NCBI GenBank assembly: GCA_012960245.1
Contig: DUBO01000004.1
Location: 1 to 45,775, forward strand
Source: Candidatus Binatota bacterium
GTDB taxonomy: Bacteria; Desulfobacterota; Binatia; UBA1149
Direction of reading: 5' to 3'
Length of the DNA: 45,775 bases
Shown here: in pieces, positions 1-8,113 of the stretch
Position numbering within the stretch: position 1 is the first letter of the stretch
How the letters are laid out: every line of letters starts with the position of its first letter
Notes under the pieces: generated by a model
Seen by the model: the letters and a program-made list of their open reading frames with translations, nothing else
Told to the model about the DNA's origin: nothing
The model's database searches: none
Made by a program: the position numbers and the translations under genes

Positions 1-188
1 ACACCACAGCACCAGATATGGCCATTTTGAAGCCCCCAGCCATTCACTCCCGGTGTTTACCCGAACCCCAGCCGCGCGTTTGAATGGGGCTGTGTTGCCA
101 GAGGCCGTGTCACTTAGATCAGGAGCACGGTGATTGCTGGCGAGAGACAATCCTCGCCTTGAATCGTCACCGCGGCGACCAGAGATCG
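1..188. other. Left flank, no gene recognised
   Basis: I see no convincing gene here. On the minus strand, just downstream of tmRNA, a 6-bp GC hairpin (GGCGAG with CTCGCC) is present but lacks a following T-run, so I do not call it a terminator. Confidence 0.4.
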
Positions 189-542
189 TGGAGGCGGGGG
201 GAATCGAACCCCCGTCCGAAAGCACTCCACACCAGCGTCTACATGCTTAGCGCGTGTTTTTTATCTCAGACGGTGATCCCGACACGCACGCCGTGTCACC
301 GTCCCAGCCACTCCACAGGTTCGGCTGGGGAGGTCTGCGGCCGACCCCCTTGCCTATCCCGCTAATACCCGCCCCCGACCGACCGCGGGAAATTTCGGCC
401 GGGGACGCTCACGGCAACTTAGGCCGCGAGAGCGTATTCGTAATCGTCCGCAGTTAAATCTGCAGCCTGCCTTTTTAACGAGGGTACAGACCTCGACATG
501 CAACCAGAGCTTCATCACTCCCGTCGAACCCAGTTCGCCCCC
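189..542 (-). ncRNA. ssrA: tmRNA (one-piece), tag ADDYEYALAA
   Basis: Transfer-messenger RNA that rescues stalled ribosomes and tags their product for proteolysis, acting with SmpB. The 5' end reads GGGGGCGAACTGGGTTCGAC and pairs over 7 bp (one G-U) with the 3' CGCCTCC followed by the discriminator A. The T-arm GGGGGTTCGATTCCCCCC is intact. CCA is not encoded; the next bases are CGA. The tag frame lies at 419-451: resume codon GCG, then GAC GAT TAC GAA TAC GCT CTC GCG GCC TAA, giving ADDYEYALAA. The tag ends in the degradation signal ALAA typical of the family. The partner gene smpB is about 7.5 kb away. The ends are set by the acceptor pairing. Confidence 0.96.
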
Positions 543-590
543 AGGATCGTCTAGTGAATCTGCCGGCCGGAAAAACCGGCCAACCCAGTA

Positions 591-619
591 AATATAGGAC
601 CGTACGGGCCACTTGGCAA
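591..619 (-). promoter_or_regulatory. Promoter of ssrA
   Basis: On the minus strand, -35 TTGCCA (614-619) and -10 TATATT (591-596) are separated by exactly 17 bp; each matches the sigma-70 consensus at 5 of 6 positions. Transcription would start near 584, about 40 nt before the mature tmRNA 5' end. The leader would contain a GGCCGG-TTTTT-CCGGCC hairpin (565-581) that would be removed on processing. Confidence 0.7.
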
Positions 620-639
620 GGCCCCCTGTCGAGTTGACG

Positions 640-1758
640 CTAGAGCTTGTAGAGCTCGGCGCAGTTGTCGTGCACCACGCGGGCCAGCTGGGCATCGGTC
701 AGGCCCTCGCCCACGGCAGCGATTGCCCGATCAGACCTGGGCCAGGTGGAGTCGGAGTGGGGAAAATCGTTTGCCCACATGATGCGCTCTATGTTGCACA
801 TGTCGGCCATGTGCCCCACCACCGCGTCGTCCTGAAAGGTGACGTAGATGTTCTCGCGAAAGTACTCGCTGGGCACCTTGGTAATGCCACCGGGCTTGAG
901 CCAGAAGCGGTGGCGGTTGTAGGCGTGGTCCATGCGGTAGAGATAGTGGGGCACCCAGCCGGCGTCGGCCTCCACGCACACGACCTTCAGGCGTGGATGG
1001 CGCTCGAACACGCCGCCGAACACCATCATGCCCATGATGTCCTGGCAGCCGCGGATGATAGACATGAAGCCGTTGATGTTAGGCCCCCTGCCCTCGCGCA
1101 TGTTGGCGAGATCGTCGGCCTTGCTCGTGAGAATGTGAAAGCTGACGGGCAGGTCGAGGTCGACGCAGGCCTGCCAGAACGGGTCCCAGCTGGGCTGGTC
1201 GTAGTCGTCGTCGCCTACCGGGTCACCGGCCAGCATGACACCGCGAAAGCCGAAGTCCTTTATCTGCTGCAGCTCCTCGATGCCCTCGTCTATAGTGCGC
1301 ACCGCCGCCTGGCCTATGCCGATGAGCCTGTCGGGAGCGCCCTCGCAGAAACCCGCCAGCCAGCGGTTGTAGGCGTCGAAGCAGGCCTTGCGGAAGTCCG
1401 CGTCAGGGTGCAGGCAGATGATCATGCCCACCGAGGGATACAGCACCTCGGCCGACACGCCGTCCTGGTCCTGGGCCTCCAGGCGCGGGCCGACCTCCCA
1501 GCCGCCGTGATTAAGATCGTCCCACTTCCGGTTTATGTCGGCCAGTTCCTCGGCCGTGCGGCCGGCGGCGTTGATCATGCTCATGGGCACCGGCATGGGG
1601 AGTCCCTCCACGACGAAGGCCGCGCCCAGGGTCTCGTGCTGTACCAGGGTGGGCTTGCGGTCGCGGAAGACCGGGTCGATGTCGTCAAAAGCCTCCGGTG
1701 GCTCGCAGATGTGCGAGTCCGCGGAAATGGCAATTATATTTTCGGCGCTGGTGGTCAC
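640..1758 (-). CDS. Amidohydrolase family 2 (ACMSD-like) protein
   Basis: A 372-residue metal-dependent hydrolase or decarboxylase of the amidohydrolase-2 family, with a TIM-barrel fold related to aminocarboxymuconate-semialdehyde decarboxylase. Visible motifs are an N-terminal SADSHICEPP (D-x-H in place of the commoner H-x-H metal motif), a mid-protein VSFHILT histidine and a C-terminal IMWANDFPHSDSTWP containing the conserved metal or catalytic aspartate. I chose the GTG at 1758 because GGGAGGATTACC precedes it; the longer frame to 1830 adds low-complexity residues. It is probably the last gene of the operon starting with the aldehyde dehydrogenase at 5681. The substrate is unknown. Proteins of this type are abundant in bacteria that degrade hydrophobic or aromatic compounds. 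Confidence 0.85.
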   Translation of the reverse strand: MTTSAENIIAISADSHICEPPEAFDDIDPVFRDRKPTLVQHETLGAAFVVEGLPMPVPMSMINAAGRTAEELADINRKWDDLNHGGWEVGPRLEAQDQDGVSAEVLYPSVGMIICLHPDADFRKACFDAYNRWLAGFCEGAPDRLIGIGQAAVRTIDEGIEELQQIKDFGFRGVMLAGDPVGDDDYDQPSWDPFWQACVDLDLPVSFHILTSKADDLANMREGRGPNINGFMSIIRGCQDIMGMMVFGGVFERHPRLKVVCVEADAGWVPHYLYRMDHAYNRHRFWLKPGGITKVPSEYFRENIYVTFQDDAVVGHMADMCNIERIMWANDFPHSDSTWPRSDRAIAAVGEGLTDAQLARVVHDNCAELYKL

Positions 1759-1848
1759 GGTAATCCTCCCGATGGGCCCCCGTCGGGACCGCCAAGTGCA
1801 CAGTGAGCCCGCCGTCCACCGCCGTTGCAAACGGGTCGGGGCGGCCCG

Positions 1849-2163
1849 CTACTCTCTTATGACCAGTCGCTTGCCCAGCCTGGTCTCAAGTGACATCGCA
1901 TCGCTGGCCGGATCATCCACGACGTCGATGAGCAGCTTCGCATCGGCATAAAGCTTCTGCCATTCGCGCGGCAGGAAGACCGGTATGTCGGCCACGCGGC
2001 CTATTTCGCCGGCCCCGAAGGGAAGCAGGTAGTCCTCGTACAGGTGCGGTGCGCTGCCCTCGCAGCAGCCCCCATCAACAGTGATGGTGAGCACCCCGTC
2101 GTGCCTGCTGCGCACTGCGCGCAGGACGGCCTCTGCCTCGTCGGTGGCTTTTACCTCGCTCAC
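1849..2163 (-). CDS. DUF779 family protein
   Basis: A 104-residue protein matching DUF779, recognised by the motif GGCCEGSAPHLY at about residues 31-42 and a following acidic, hydrophobic core. The function is unknown. The family is known for lying beside aldehyde dehydrogenase genes, and here an aldehyde dehydrogenase starts the same operon. The vicinal Cys-Cys pair could bind metal or undergo redox chemistry, but that is speculation. The start is GTG with only a weak ribosome-binding site; 25 bp separate it from the hotdog gene upstream, which suggests coupled expression. Confidence 0.85.
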   Translation of the reverse strand: MSEVKATDEAEAVLRAVRSRHDGVLTITVDGGCCEGSAPHLYEDYLLPFGAGEIGRVADIPVFLPREWQKLYADAKLLIDVVDDPASDAMSLETRLGKRLVIRE

Positions 2164-2188
2164 TGCCAGACCACTTATCAGCCCACTA

Positions 2189-3040
2189 CTATGCGCCCAC
2201 TACTATGCGGTAGTTGACGTCGGCCACTGCCACCACCCGTCCGTCGGCGACAGAGGCAACCTCGGCGTGGGTAAAAAAGATCTCGCCGTCACTGTGCGAC
2301 AGGCTGCCGTAGCCCACGAGGTCGGCGGCCGGCAAGGGGGCCAGCACGCGGGCCTGCATGCAGGGGGTCGATGCCTTGTGGGGGCCCGGGCCGGTGGTGG
2401 CCCAGGCGGCCATCGCGCCGGTGGTATCGAGCAGCGCCAGCACCGCGCCCTCGGCTACACCGCCGCCGGCGTCGAGGTTGCCCTGGGCAAGAGGCATTAC
2501 GATACGCGAGCAGCTGTCGACCATGTGTTCGACGTTCATGCCCAGCCTGGCGGCGAAGGGAATCTGGCTTATGAACGGGCCCATGGGCCCCGGGTCTGCA
2601 GCTCCGTTGTCGCCCACGGCCGCGGGCAGCTCGACCCCGGCAGCGCCCATGCGTCCGCGCACACTCACCAGGCCGCGGGCTATGTCCCTGCCGGACTCAC
2701 TGGAGACCGCCACATCGACGAACGCGAGTTCCTTGCCCTTCCTGAGCAAGCGCGCGGTGGCGGTTATCCCCTCTTCCCTTGCCGCCGCCAGCCACGTGAC
2801 CTGCACGGCCGAGGTGTGCCAGGGGCCAGAGTCTTCACCGAGCGCTGTGCGCGCCATGGCTTGCGCCGACAACGCTATCATCGACGCGGCCACCCCTCCG
2901 TGCAGCACGTTGCCGGGGTTGGTATTGCCCTCGTCAAAGGGCAGTTCGAGCACGACCCGCTCGTCTGACAACTCGGCGGCGACTACGCCCAGCGATTTGT
3001 TGAAGGCCGAGTCGGCCAGCCATTGTTCGACGTGGTCCAT
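2189..3040 (-). CDS. Tandem hotdog-fold (PaaI-type) thioesterase
   Basis: A 283-residue protein that appears to hold two hotdog domains. The first (about residues 15-130) contains NPGNVLHGGVAASMIALSAQ, the HGGV helix of PaaI-like acyl-CoA thioesterases, but without the usual aspartate on that helix. The second (about 155-283) contains GGVAEGAVLALLDTTGAM, which keeps the G-x(n)-L-L-D pattern. Such duplicated proteins act as internal dimers with perhaps one functional active site. Its likely role is hydrolysis of an acyl- or aryl-CoA ester in the cytoplasm. It lies 28 bp downstream of the alcohol dehydrogenase, in one operon. The substrate cannot be told from sequence. Confidence 0.8.
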   Translation of the reverse strand: MDHVEQWLADSAFNKSLGVVAAELSDERVVLELPFDEGNTNPGNVLHGGVAASMIALSAQAMARTALGEDSGPWHTSAVQVTWLAAAREEGITATARLLRKGKELAFVDVAVSSESGRDIARGLVSVRGRMGAAGVELPAAVGDNGAADPGPMGPFISQIPFAARLGMNVEHMVDSCSRIVMPLAQGNLDAGGGVAEGAVLALLDTTGAMAAWATTGPGPHKASTPCMQARVLAPLPAADLVGYGSLSHSDGEIFFTHAEVASVADGRVVAVADVNYRIVVGA

Positions 3041-3068
3041 TGTTTACCGCACCCCCCCTACATCCCCT

Positions 3069-4163
3069 CTACGCGCACGGCAGCAGGCAGGAGTGCACTG
3101 ACTCTTCGCCCGGTATCTCGCGCGCCAGCGTGCGTATGGCCAGCTCGGCGTCCTCGAGTGCGAAATTGTGGGTGTGCATCTTCTCGATCGGCACGCTGCC
3201 CGATTCTATCAATCGTATGGCCGAGTCATAGGCCGACCAGGTGACACCCATGGCTCCCTTGATCGTGAGCTCCTTGAGCACTGCCTTGTCGGACACAAAA
3301 CCTGGTACTTCTTTCATGCCCTTCACTCCGGCCAGCACTATGGTGCCGCCCTGCCGGGCGTAGTCGAGGCTGGCGGCCACCGGCTCGGTGGCGTAAGAGG
3401 TCACCTCCACCACCACGTCGGCACCGCGGCCGTTGGTGATTTCGCGCACGCGCTGCGCGGTGTTCTCTTCTTCGGAGTTGATGGTGTGGGTCGCCCCGAA
3501 CTCGCGAGCCAGTTCTAGTTTGTTTTCGTCGGCTCCGAGGCCGGTCACTATTATGTCGCCCGCTCCCACCTGCCGGCAGGCGATCACCGACGCGAGTCCG
3601 CGCTGGCCGGGACCCAGGATCAGTACGGTGTCGCCCGGACGGGTCTGCGGCATTTCTACCGCCCAGCGAAAGCCCGCGCCCAGCGGGTTGAACATGACGG
3701 CGATCTCCGGCGGCAGGCCGGGGTCGACCTTGTGCACCACCGCGTTGGGCGCAATGTACATGTACTGCGAGTACGCACCCCACAAACCCGGCGGCTGATC
3801 GACAGGTATGTACGAATAGATCTGCCGCGTGGAGCACAGGTGGTAGCTGCCCGAGTAACAGTCACGGCAGGACTGGCAGCCGAGCATGGTCTCCACCGCC
3901 ACGCGGTCGCCCACGTCGACGCCCCACCTGCGGGCGGCGCCATCGCCTATGGCCTCGATTATGCCCAGCGGTTCGTGGCCCGGGATGATGGGGTAAGGCA
4001 CGGGCAACACACCGTTAAACTGCTCGTGGTCACTGCCGCAGATGCCGCAGGCCTCGACCCTCAACAGCGCGTCGTTGTCGCTGATGTCGGGCAGCGGAAA
4101 CTCACGTGCCTCCAGCGCCCGCGGACCGGTCTGCACCATTGCCGTTGTTTTCTTTATAGCCAT
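3069..4163 (-). CDS. Zinc-dependent alcohol dehydrogenase (MDR family)
   Basis: A 364-residue medium-chain dehydrogenase oxidising an alcohol with NAD(P), or the reverse. The catalytic zinc site is seen as EACGICGSDHEQ (Cys42) and PGHEPLG (His63, Glu64). The structural zinc lobe is complete: Cys96, Cys99, Cys102 and Cys110. The Rossmann loop reads GPGQRGL, a slightly unusual form of G-x-G-x-x-G. The start follows a purine-rich GGTGGGGATGGG. It lies 33 bp after the aldehyde dehydrogenase, so the two enzymes plausibly convert alcohol to aldehyde to acid in sequence. The exact substrate is unknown; threonine or sorbitol dehydrogenases are more distant alternatives. Confidence 0.88.
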   Translation of the reverse strand: MAIKKTTAMVQTGPRALEAREFPLPDISDNDALLRVEACGICGSDHEQFNGVLPVPYPIIPGHEPLGIIEAIGDGAARRWGVDVGDRVAVETMLGCQSCRDCYSGSYHLCSTRQIYSYIPVDQPPGLWGAYSQYMYIAPNAVVHKVDPGLPPEIAVMFNPLGAGFRWAVEMPQTRPGDTVLILGPGQRGLASVIACRQVGAGDIIVTGLGADENKLELAREFGATHTINSEEENTAQRVREITNGRGADVVVEVTSYATEPVAASLDYARQGGTIVLAGVKGMKEVPGFVSDKAVLKELTIKGAMGVTWSAYDSAIRLIESGSVPIEKMHTHNFALEDAELAIRTLAREIPGEESVHSCLLPCA

Positions 4164-4196
4164 CCCATCCCCACCGGCAAGTCTCCCCGCTTACTG

Positions 4197-5681
4197 TCAG
4201 TTAAACAGGGCGCTGAAGTAGATCTTGTCTGGCGTGTCCTCGCCCACGTGGATGTGCTTGGTTTCCTGGAACGCCGACATACCCCAGGGGCCCAGCTCGC
4301 GGCCCACGCCACTTTGCTTGTAGCCTCCAAAGGGAAAACGGACGTTGATCATGTGGTAGTCGTTGATCCACACGGTGCCGGTTTCGAGTCGCCGGGCCAC
4401 CGACAAAGCGCGCTCGGTATCGCTCGACCACACGGCCCCACCAAGCCCGTACATCGAGTCGTTGGCGATACGCACTGCCTCTTCGTCGTCGGAATAACGT
4501 ATCACCGACACCACGGGGCCGAAGATTTCTTCCTGGGCGATGCGCATGCCGTTGTCCACGCCCGTAAAGATAGTGGGGTTGTAGTAGTAGCCGCTCTCCA
4601 TGTCGGGGCGATCGCCGCCCAGCACGCACTCGGCCCCTGCCTCGCGGCCGAGTCCCACGTACCGCTCCACGGTGTCGAGCTGGTTACTGCTCACCATGGG
4701 GCCCATGGTGGACATCATGTCCATTGGGTCGCCTACCTGTATGCGATCGCAGGCGCTTACCATCTTGTCGACGAGTTCGTCGTGATTATTTTCCGAAACC
4801 AGCACCCGCGTGCCCGACTCGCAGACCTGGCCCTGGTGAAAGAACGTGCCGTAGCAGGCACCCAGCGCGGCGGTGTCGAGATCAGCATCGTCGAGAACGA
4901 TGTTGGGCGACTTGCCGCCCAGCTCGAGGGTCACCTTCTTTATGGTGCCCGACGCCAGCTGCATGATACGACGGCCGACCTCGGTAGAGCCGGTGAACGC
5001 CACCTTACCCACGTCGGGGTGAGAGGCCAGGCGCTCGCCGGCCACGCCGCCGGGGCCACTTACGACGTTGACCACGCCGTCGGGCACGCCCGCGTCCTTG
5101 CAGATCTGCCCCAGTATGAGCGCGGTCACCGGTGTTACCGACGCCGGCTTGATGATGACCGTGTTACCAGCGGCCAGCGCTGGCGCTATCTTCCACGACG
5201 CCATCAGTATGGGGAAGTTCCACGGCACGATACCGGCGCACACGCCGATGGGTTCTCGACGCACGATGTTGCGGCTCGCTACCGGCACCGTCTCCGCGAA
5301 CTCTTCTTCGTCTTTGTAGCCGCGGCATAGCCCGGAGAAATACTGAAAGGTGCCGGCGGCTCCCGGCACGTCGGCAAAACTGGCCTTGCGTATGGTGCCG
5401 CCACCGTCCTGGGCCTCGGCTGCCGCCAGGGCCTCGCCCTGCCCGTTGATGACCTCGGCCACCGCCGCCAGGATGTCGGCTCTCTCCTCGTAGCTCTTGT
5501 TTCGCCACACGCCGGACGCGTGGGCCTTGCGGGCGGCCTCAACGGCGTCGTCTACGTCGGCTTCGCCGGCGCTGGCCACCTCGGCCCAGGGCTGCTCGGT
5601 CGCCGGGTTGATGCTCTTTATGGTCCCGCCAGCCTTCGCGTCTCGATATTCTCCGTCAATAAAAAGCCCGTATTGCTCCAT
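4197..5681 (-). CDS. NAD(P)-dependent aldehyde dehydrogenase
   Basis: A 494-residue aldehyde dehydrogenase of normal family length. The oxyanion Asn155 lies in PWNFPILMA, the cofactor-site Lys178 in IIKPAS, the general base Glu253 in TLELGGKSP and the nucleophile Cys287 in FHQGQVCESGTR. The ATG at 5681 is preceded by an excellent AGGAGGATCTG; the longer frame to 5756 is not needed. It is the first gene of a minus-strand operon continuing through alcohol dehydrogenase, hotdog thioesterase, DUF779 and amidohydrolase. The nearby DUF779 gene repeats a known genomic association of this enzyme family. The substrate is not predictable from sequence. Confidence 0.93.
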   Translation of the reverse strand: MEQYGLFIDGEYRDAKAGGTIKSINPATEQPWAEVASAGEADVDDAVEAARKAHASGVWRNKSYEERADILAAVAEVINGQGEALAAAEAQDGGGTIRKASFADVPGAAGTFQYFSGLCRGYKDEEEFAETVPVASRNIVRREPIGVCAGIVPWNFPILMASWKIAPALAAGNTVIIKPASVTPVTALILGQICKDAGVPDGVVNVVSGPGGVAGERLASHPDVGKVAFTGSTEVGRRIMQLASGTIKKVTLELGGKSPNIVLDDADLDTAALGACYGTFFHQGQVCESGTRVLVSENNHDELVDKMVSACDRIQVGDPMDMMSTMGPMVSSNQLDTVERYVGLGREAGAECVLGGDRPDMESGYYYNPTIFTGVDNGMRIAQEEIFGPVVSVIRYSDDEEAVRIANDSMYGLGGAVWSSDTERALSVARRLETGTVWINDYHMINVRFPFGGYKQSGVGRELGPWGMSAFQETKHIHVGEDTPDKIYFSALFN

Positions 5682-5824
5682 CAGATCCTCCTGCCGCCGG
5701 GGGGCGACGTAGAAAAGTAATGAATGCTCAATATGCTCGCGGCAACCCTCAATCAAGCTTATTCACAGTAGACCTTGACGCGGACGGCCTCCTTGTGAGA
5801 CATTTAAGTTGGTGGTCAAGACGG

Positions 5825-5840
5825 CCGGGGTGTCCCCCGG
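5825..5840. promoter_or_regulatory. Palindrome between divergent genes
   Basis: CCGGGG-TGTC-CCCCGG, extendable by one G-C pair, lies in the 180-bp gap between the aldehyde dehydrogenase (minus) and the phosphatase-like gene (plus), about 20 bp before the latter. It could be an operator or a 5'-UTR hairpin. No convincing promoter was found around it. Confidence 0.3.
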
Positions 5841-5861
5841 CTGTAAACCGGAGCTTCTATT

Positions 5862-6461
5862 ATGCCCCCTTCCCCAGACGCACCTCCTTCCAACACCCCG
5901 CCCTCCAGCACACCGGCCCCTTACAGTGGGGCCTGGTGGGTAGTCCCCGGCCGTTTGCTGGCCGGCCCCTACCCGGCTGGGAGCGACGAGGAATCTACCC
6001 GCGAGATACTGGCCGCGCTGCTCGCGGCCGGCCTGCGCTCGGTGATCAACCTCACCGAAGAAGACGAGGTAAACGGTGACGGCGAGGTGCCGCACATCCC
6101 CGCCTACGAAGACGCGCTCGAAGAAATGGGCGAAGAGTTGGGAGACGTCATCGAGATAGAGCGCTTCTCCATAGAAGAAGGCACCGCGCCCCCGGCCGAC
6201 GAGATGGAGATGATCATCGACGCCATCGACAACGAGATTGACGGCCGCGACAGCCCCACGCTGCTGCACTGCACCAGCGGCAACGGGCGGGCCTGGCTGG
6301 TTGCCGGCTGCTACCTGGCGCGACACGGCATAGCCGTGGGCAAGGACGCCGTGGCCCGGCTCACAGAACTTCGCGCAGGCGATCCCGCCCTGGCGGCTGC
6401 CAAGTGCCCCGAGACCATAGTGCAGGAACGCTTCGTGTCGCGTTGGCGGCAGGACCAGTAA
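5862..6461 (+). CDS. Dual-specificity/tyrosine-phosphatase-like protein
   Basis: A 199-residue protein with a Pro/Ser-rich N-terminus (about residues 1-20) and a small cysteine-phosphatase fold. The P-loop HCTSGNGR (His136, Cys137, Arg143) fits the C-x5-R signature. An earlier segment W-x-V-x-P-G-x-L-L-A-G-P-Y-P (about 26-38) is typical of bacterial dual-specificity-like phosphatases. The region where the general-acid Asp loop is expected reads RFSIEEGTAP, so a Glu may replace the Asp. GGAG lies 8 bp before the ATG. It precedes the acyl-CoA synthetase by 52 bp on the same strand. The substrate (protein, lipid or nucleotide) is unknown. Confidence 0.75.
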   Translation: MPPSPDAPPSNTPPSSTPAPYSGAWWVVPGRLLAGPYPAGSDEESTREILAALLAAGLRSVINLTEEDEVNGDGEVPHIPAYEDALEEMGEELGDVIEIERFSIEEGTAPPADEMEMIIDAIDNEIDGRDSPTLLHCTSGNGRAWLVAGCYLARHGIAVGKDAVARLTELRAGDPALAAAKCPETIVQERFVSRWRQDQ

Positions 6462-6513
6462 CGCCGACATACCTGGGACAGAGCCGCCAGGGCGTTCCCG
6501 AGCGACCACCAAC

Positions 6514-8070
6514 ATGAACCTGGCAAGGCGAATCCTCGACACACTGCAAGCTGACAGCTCGCTGGCCGCTGTCTCCGGTTTGCAGGAGACCGGCTTGGAC
6601 CACGGCGACAACGACACGCCCTTCCTCGCCTGGACACAAAACCGCGAGCAACTGCTCGAGCGAACCGCGCTGTGGTCGTCGCGCCTGCGACAGGAAGGCA
6701 TAGAGCCCGGCCAACGCGTGCTACTCGGCCCCTCGCGCGGTCCTGAGCTGGTAGCCCTGCACCTGGCAGTGCTCTCCAGCGGCGCCGTGGTGGTGCCGCT
6801 CAACAGCTCGCTGTCGACGGCCGAGGTCGAGGAGCTGCTACCGCGCGCCCTGCCCTCGCTGATAGTTACCAGCCCCGGCATCGCCCGGCATCACGCCGCT
6901 GCGGCTGGCAACAGTGGCTGTCGGTGGCTTAGCGAAGACGAACTCTCCCCGCACGAAGACCTGGCCCCAGCACTATCGGTCGAAAGCCGACAACCGGCAG
7001 ACACAGCGCTGCTGCTGTTTACCTCGGGCACCACTGGCCAGCCCAAGGGCGTGCCGTTGTCACACGGCCAACTCCTGGCCAACCTCGCCCAGCTGGCCCT
7101 GGCCTGGCAACGCAATCCAGACGACCGCCTGCTGCACCTGTTGCCGGCCCATCATTTTCACGGCCTCGTGCTGGGACTGTACGGCAGCCTGCTGGCGGGC
7201 AACGAGATCGTGCTGGCGCCGCGTTTTGACGCACGCGCCTGCCTCGACGCGATAGCCGCGCTCGATGCGAAACTGCTTATGGGCGTTCCCACCGTCTACC
7301 GGCGACTGCTGGCGGAAGCCGGCCCCGACGATTCGCTGGCGACTCTCAGGCTGGCTCTTTGTGGCTCAGCACCGCTGGACGCCCAGCTGTGGCAGCAGTT
7401 TTACGAGCGCTTCGGCGTCGAGCTGGTCGAACGCTACGGGTTGACCGAAACCGGCATCATATCGAGCAACCTGCCCGGCGACACGGCGGCCGGCAGCGCC
7501 GGGTTTCCCCTGCCCGGCACCCTCATAGCTCTTTGTGACCACGACGCGGGGACCGGCGATCACCCGATCTACCGCGAGGGAGGACCGGGCTTGCCCGCCA
7601 GTGGGCCGGGTGAAGTATGCGTGCAGGGGCCGACCGTTTTTTCGGGCTACCTGCAAAATGACGGCAGCCCGGACAACAGCGACGACGCAAACAAGGGATG
7701 GTTTCACACCGGCGATATCGGACGCTTTGATGATCGCGGGCGCCTCTACCTCGACGGCCGCATCAAGGACCTGGTCATCAGCGGCGGCTCCAATATTGTG
7801 CCGGCCGAGGTCGAGCGCCTGCTGTCAACCGTGGAGGGCGTTGCCGAAGTGGTGGTGGCTGGCCTGCCCGACGACGACCTCGGCGAGGTGCCCGCCGCCT
7901 GGATCGTGGGCGCAGCCGGTGCCGACCCGGCACTGCTCGAACGAGCCCTCACTCGGGTGGCCGACGAAAAACTTGCTCGCTATAAGAGACCGCGCCGCTA
8001 CCGCTTCGTGGCCGAACTGCCGCGCAACGCCATGGGCAAGCTCGACCGCTCGGCGTTGCCGCGCGGCTGA
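6514..8070 (+). CDS. AMP-forming acyl-CoA synthetase (malonyl-CoA synthetase-like)
   Basis: A 518-residue ANL-superfamily enzyme that activates a carboxylic acid with ATP and CoA. The P-loop TSGTTGQPKG lies at residues 170-179. LLPAHHFHGLVLGLYGSLLAG follows the pattern of malonyl/methylmalonyl-CoA synthetases. Later motifs are ERYGLTETG, GWFHTGDIG, GRIKDLVISGGSNIVPAEVE (hinge) and a C-terminal PRNAMGKLDR with the catalytic lysine. All core motifs are present and the length is normal. No good ribosome-binding site is visible before the ATG. It ends 31 bp from the convergent smpB. Short- or medium-chain acyl substrates are an alternative to malonate. Confidence 0.85.
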   Translation: MNLARRILDTLQADSSLAAVSGLQETGLDHGDNDTPFLAWTQNREQLLERTALWSSRLRQEGIEPGQRVLLGPSRGPELVALHLAVLSSGAVVVPLNSSLSTAEVEELLPRALPSLIVTSPGIARHHAAAAGNSGCRWLSEDELSPHEDLAPALSVESRQPADTALLLFTSGTTGQPKGVPLSHGQLLANLAQLALAWQRNPDDRLLHLLPAHHFHGLVLGLYGSLLAGNEIVLAPRFDARACLDAIAALDAKLLMGVPTVYRRLLAEAGPDDSLATLRLALCGSAPLDAQLWQQFYERFGVELVERYGLTETGIISSNLPGDTAAGSAGFPLPGTLIALCDHDAGTGDHPIYREGGPGLPASGPGEVCVQGPTVFSGYLQNDGSPDNSDDANKGWFHTGDIGRFDDRGRLYLDGRIKDLVISGGSNIVPAEVERLLSTVEGVAEVVVAGLPDDDLGEVPAAWIVGAAGADPALLERALTRVADEKLARYKRPRRYRFVAELPRNAMGKLDRSALPRG

Positions 8071-8085
8071 GGCCTGCAAAGTTCG

Positions 8086-8113
8086 CGTCAGAACCGGAGC
8101 GTCAGAACCGGAG
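8086..8113. repeat. 14-bp perfect tandem duplication at smpB 3' end
   Basis: CGTCAGAACCGGAG occurs twice back to back (8086-8099 and 8100-8113). The unit includes the smpB stop codon, so the duplicate copy lies just past the gene end. It looks like a recent slippage event. Confidence 0.9.

Noticed and set aside
613-1806. 397-codon plus-strand frame
   Set aside because: It is the mirror of the amidohydrolase, rich in His, Ala and Val with no motif.
3732-5330. 532-codon open frame on the plus strand
   Set aside because: It lies antisense to the alcohol and aldehyde dehydrogenases, is His/Val/Arg-rich and shows no domain. GC-rich coding DNA commonly gives such mirror frames.
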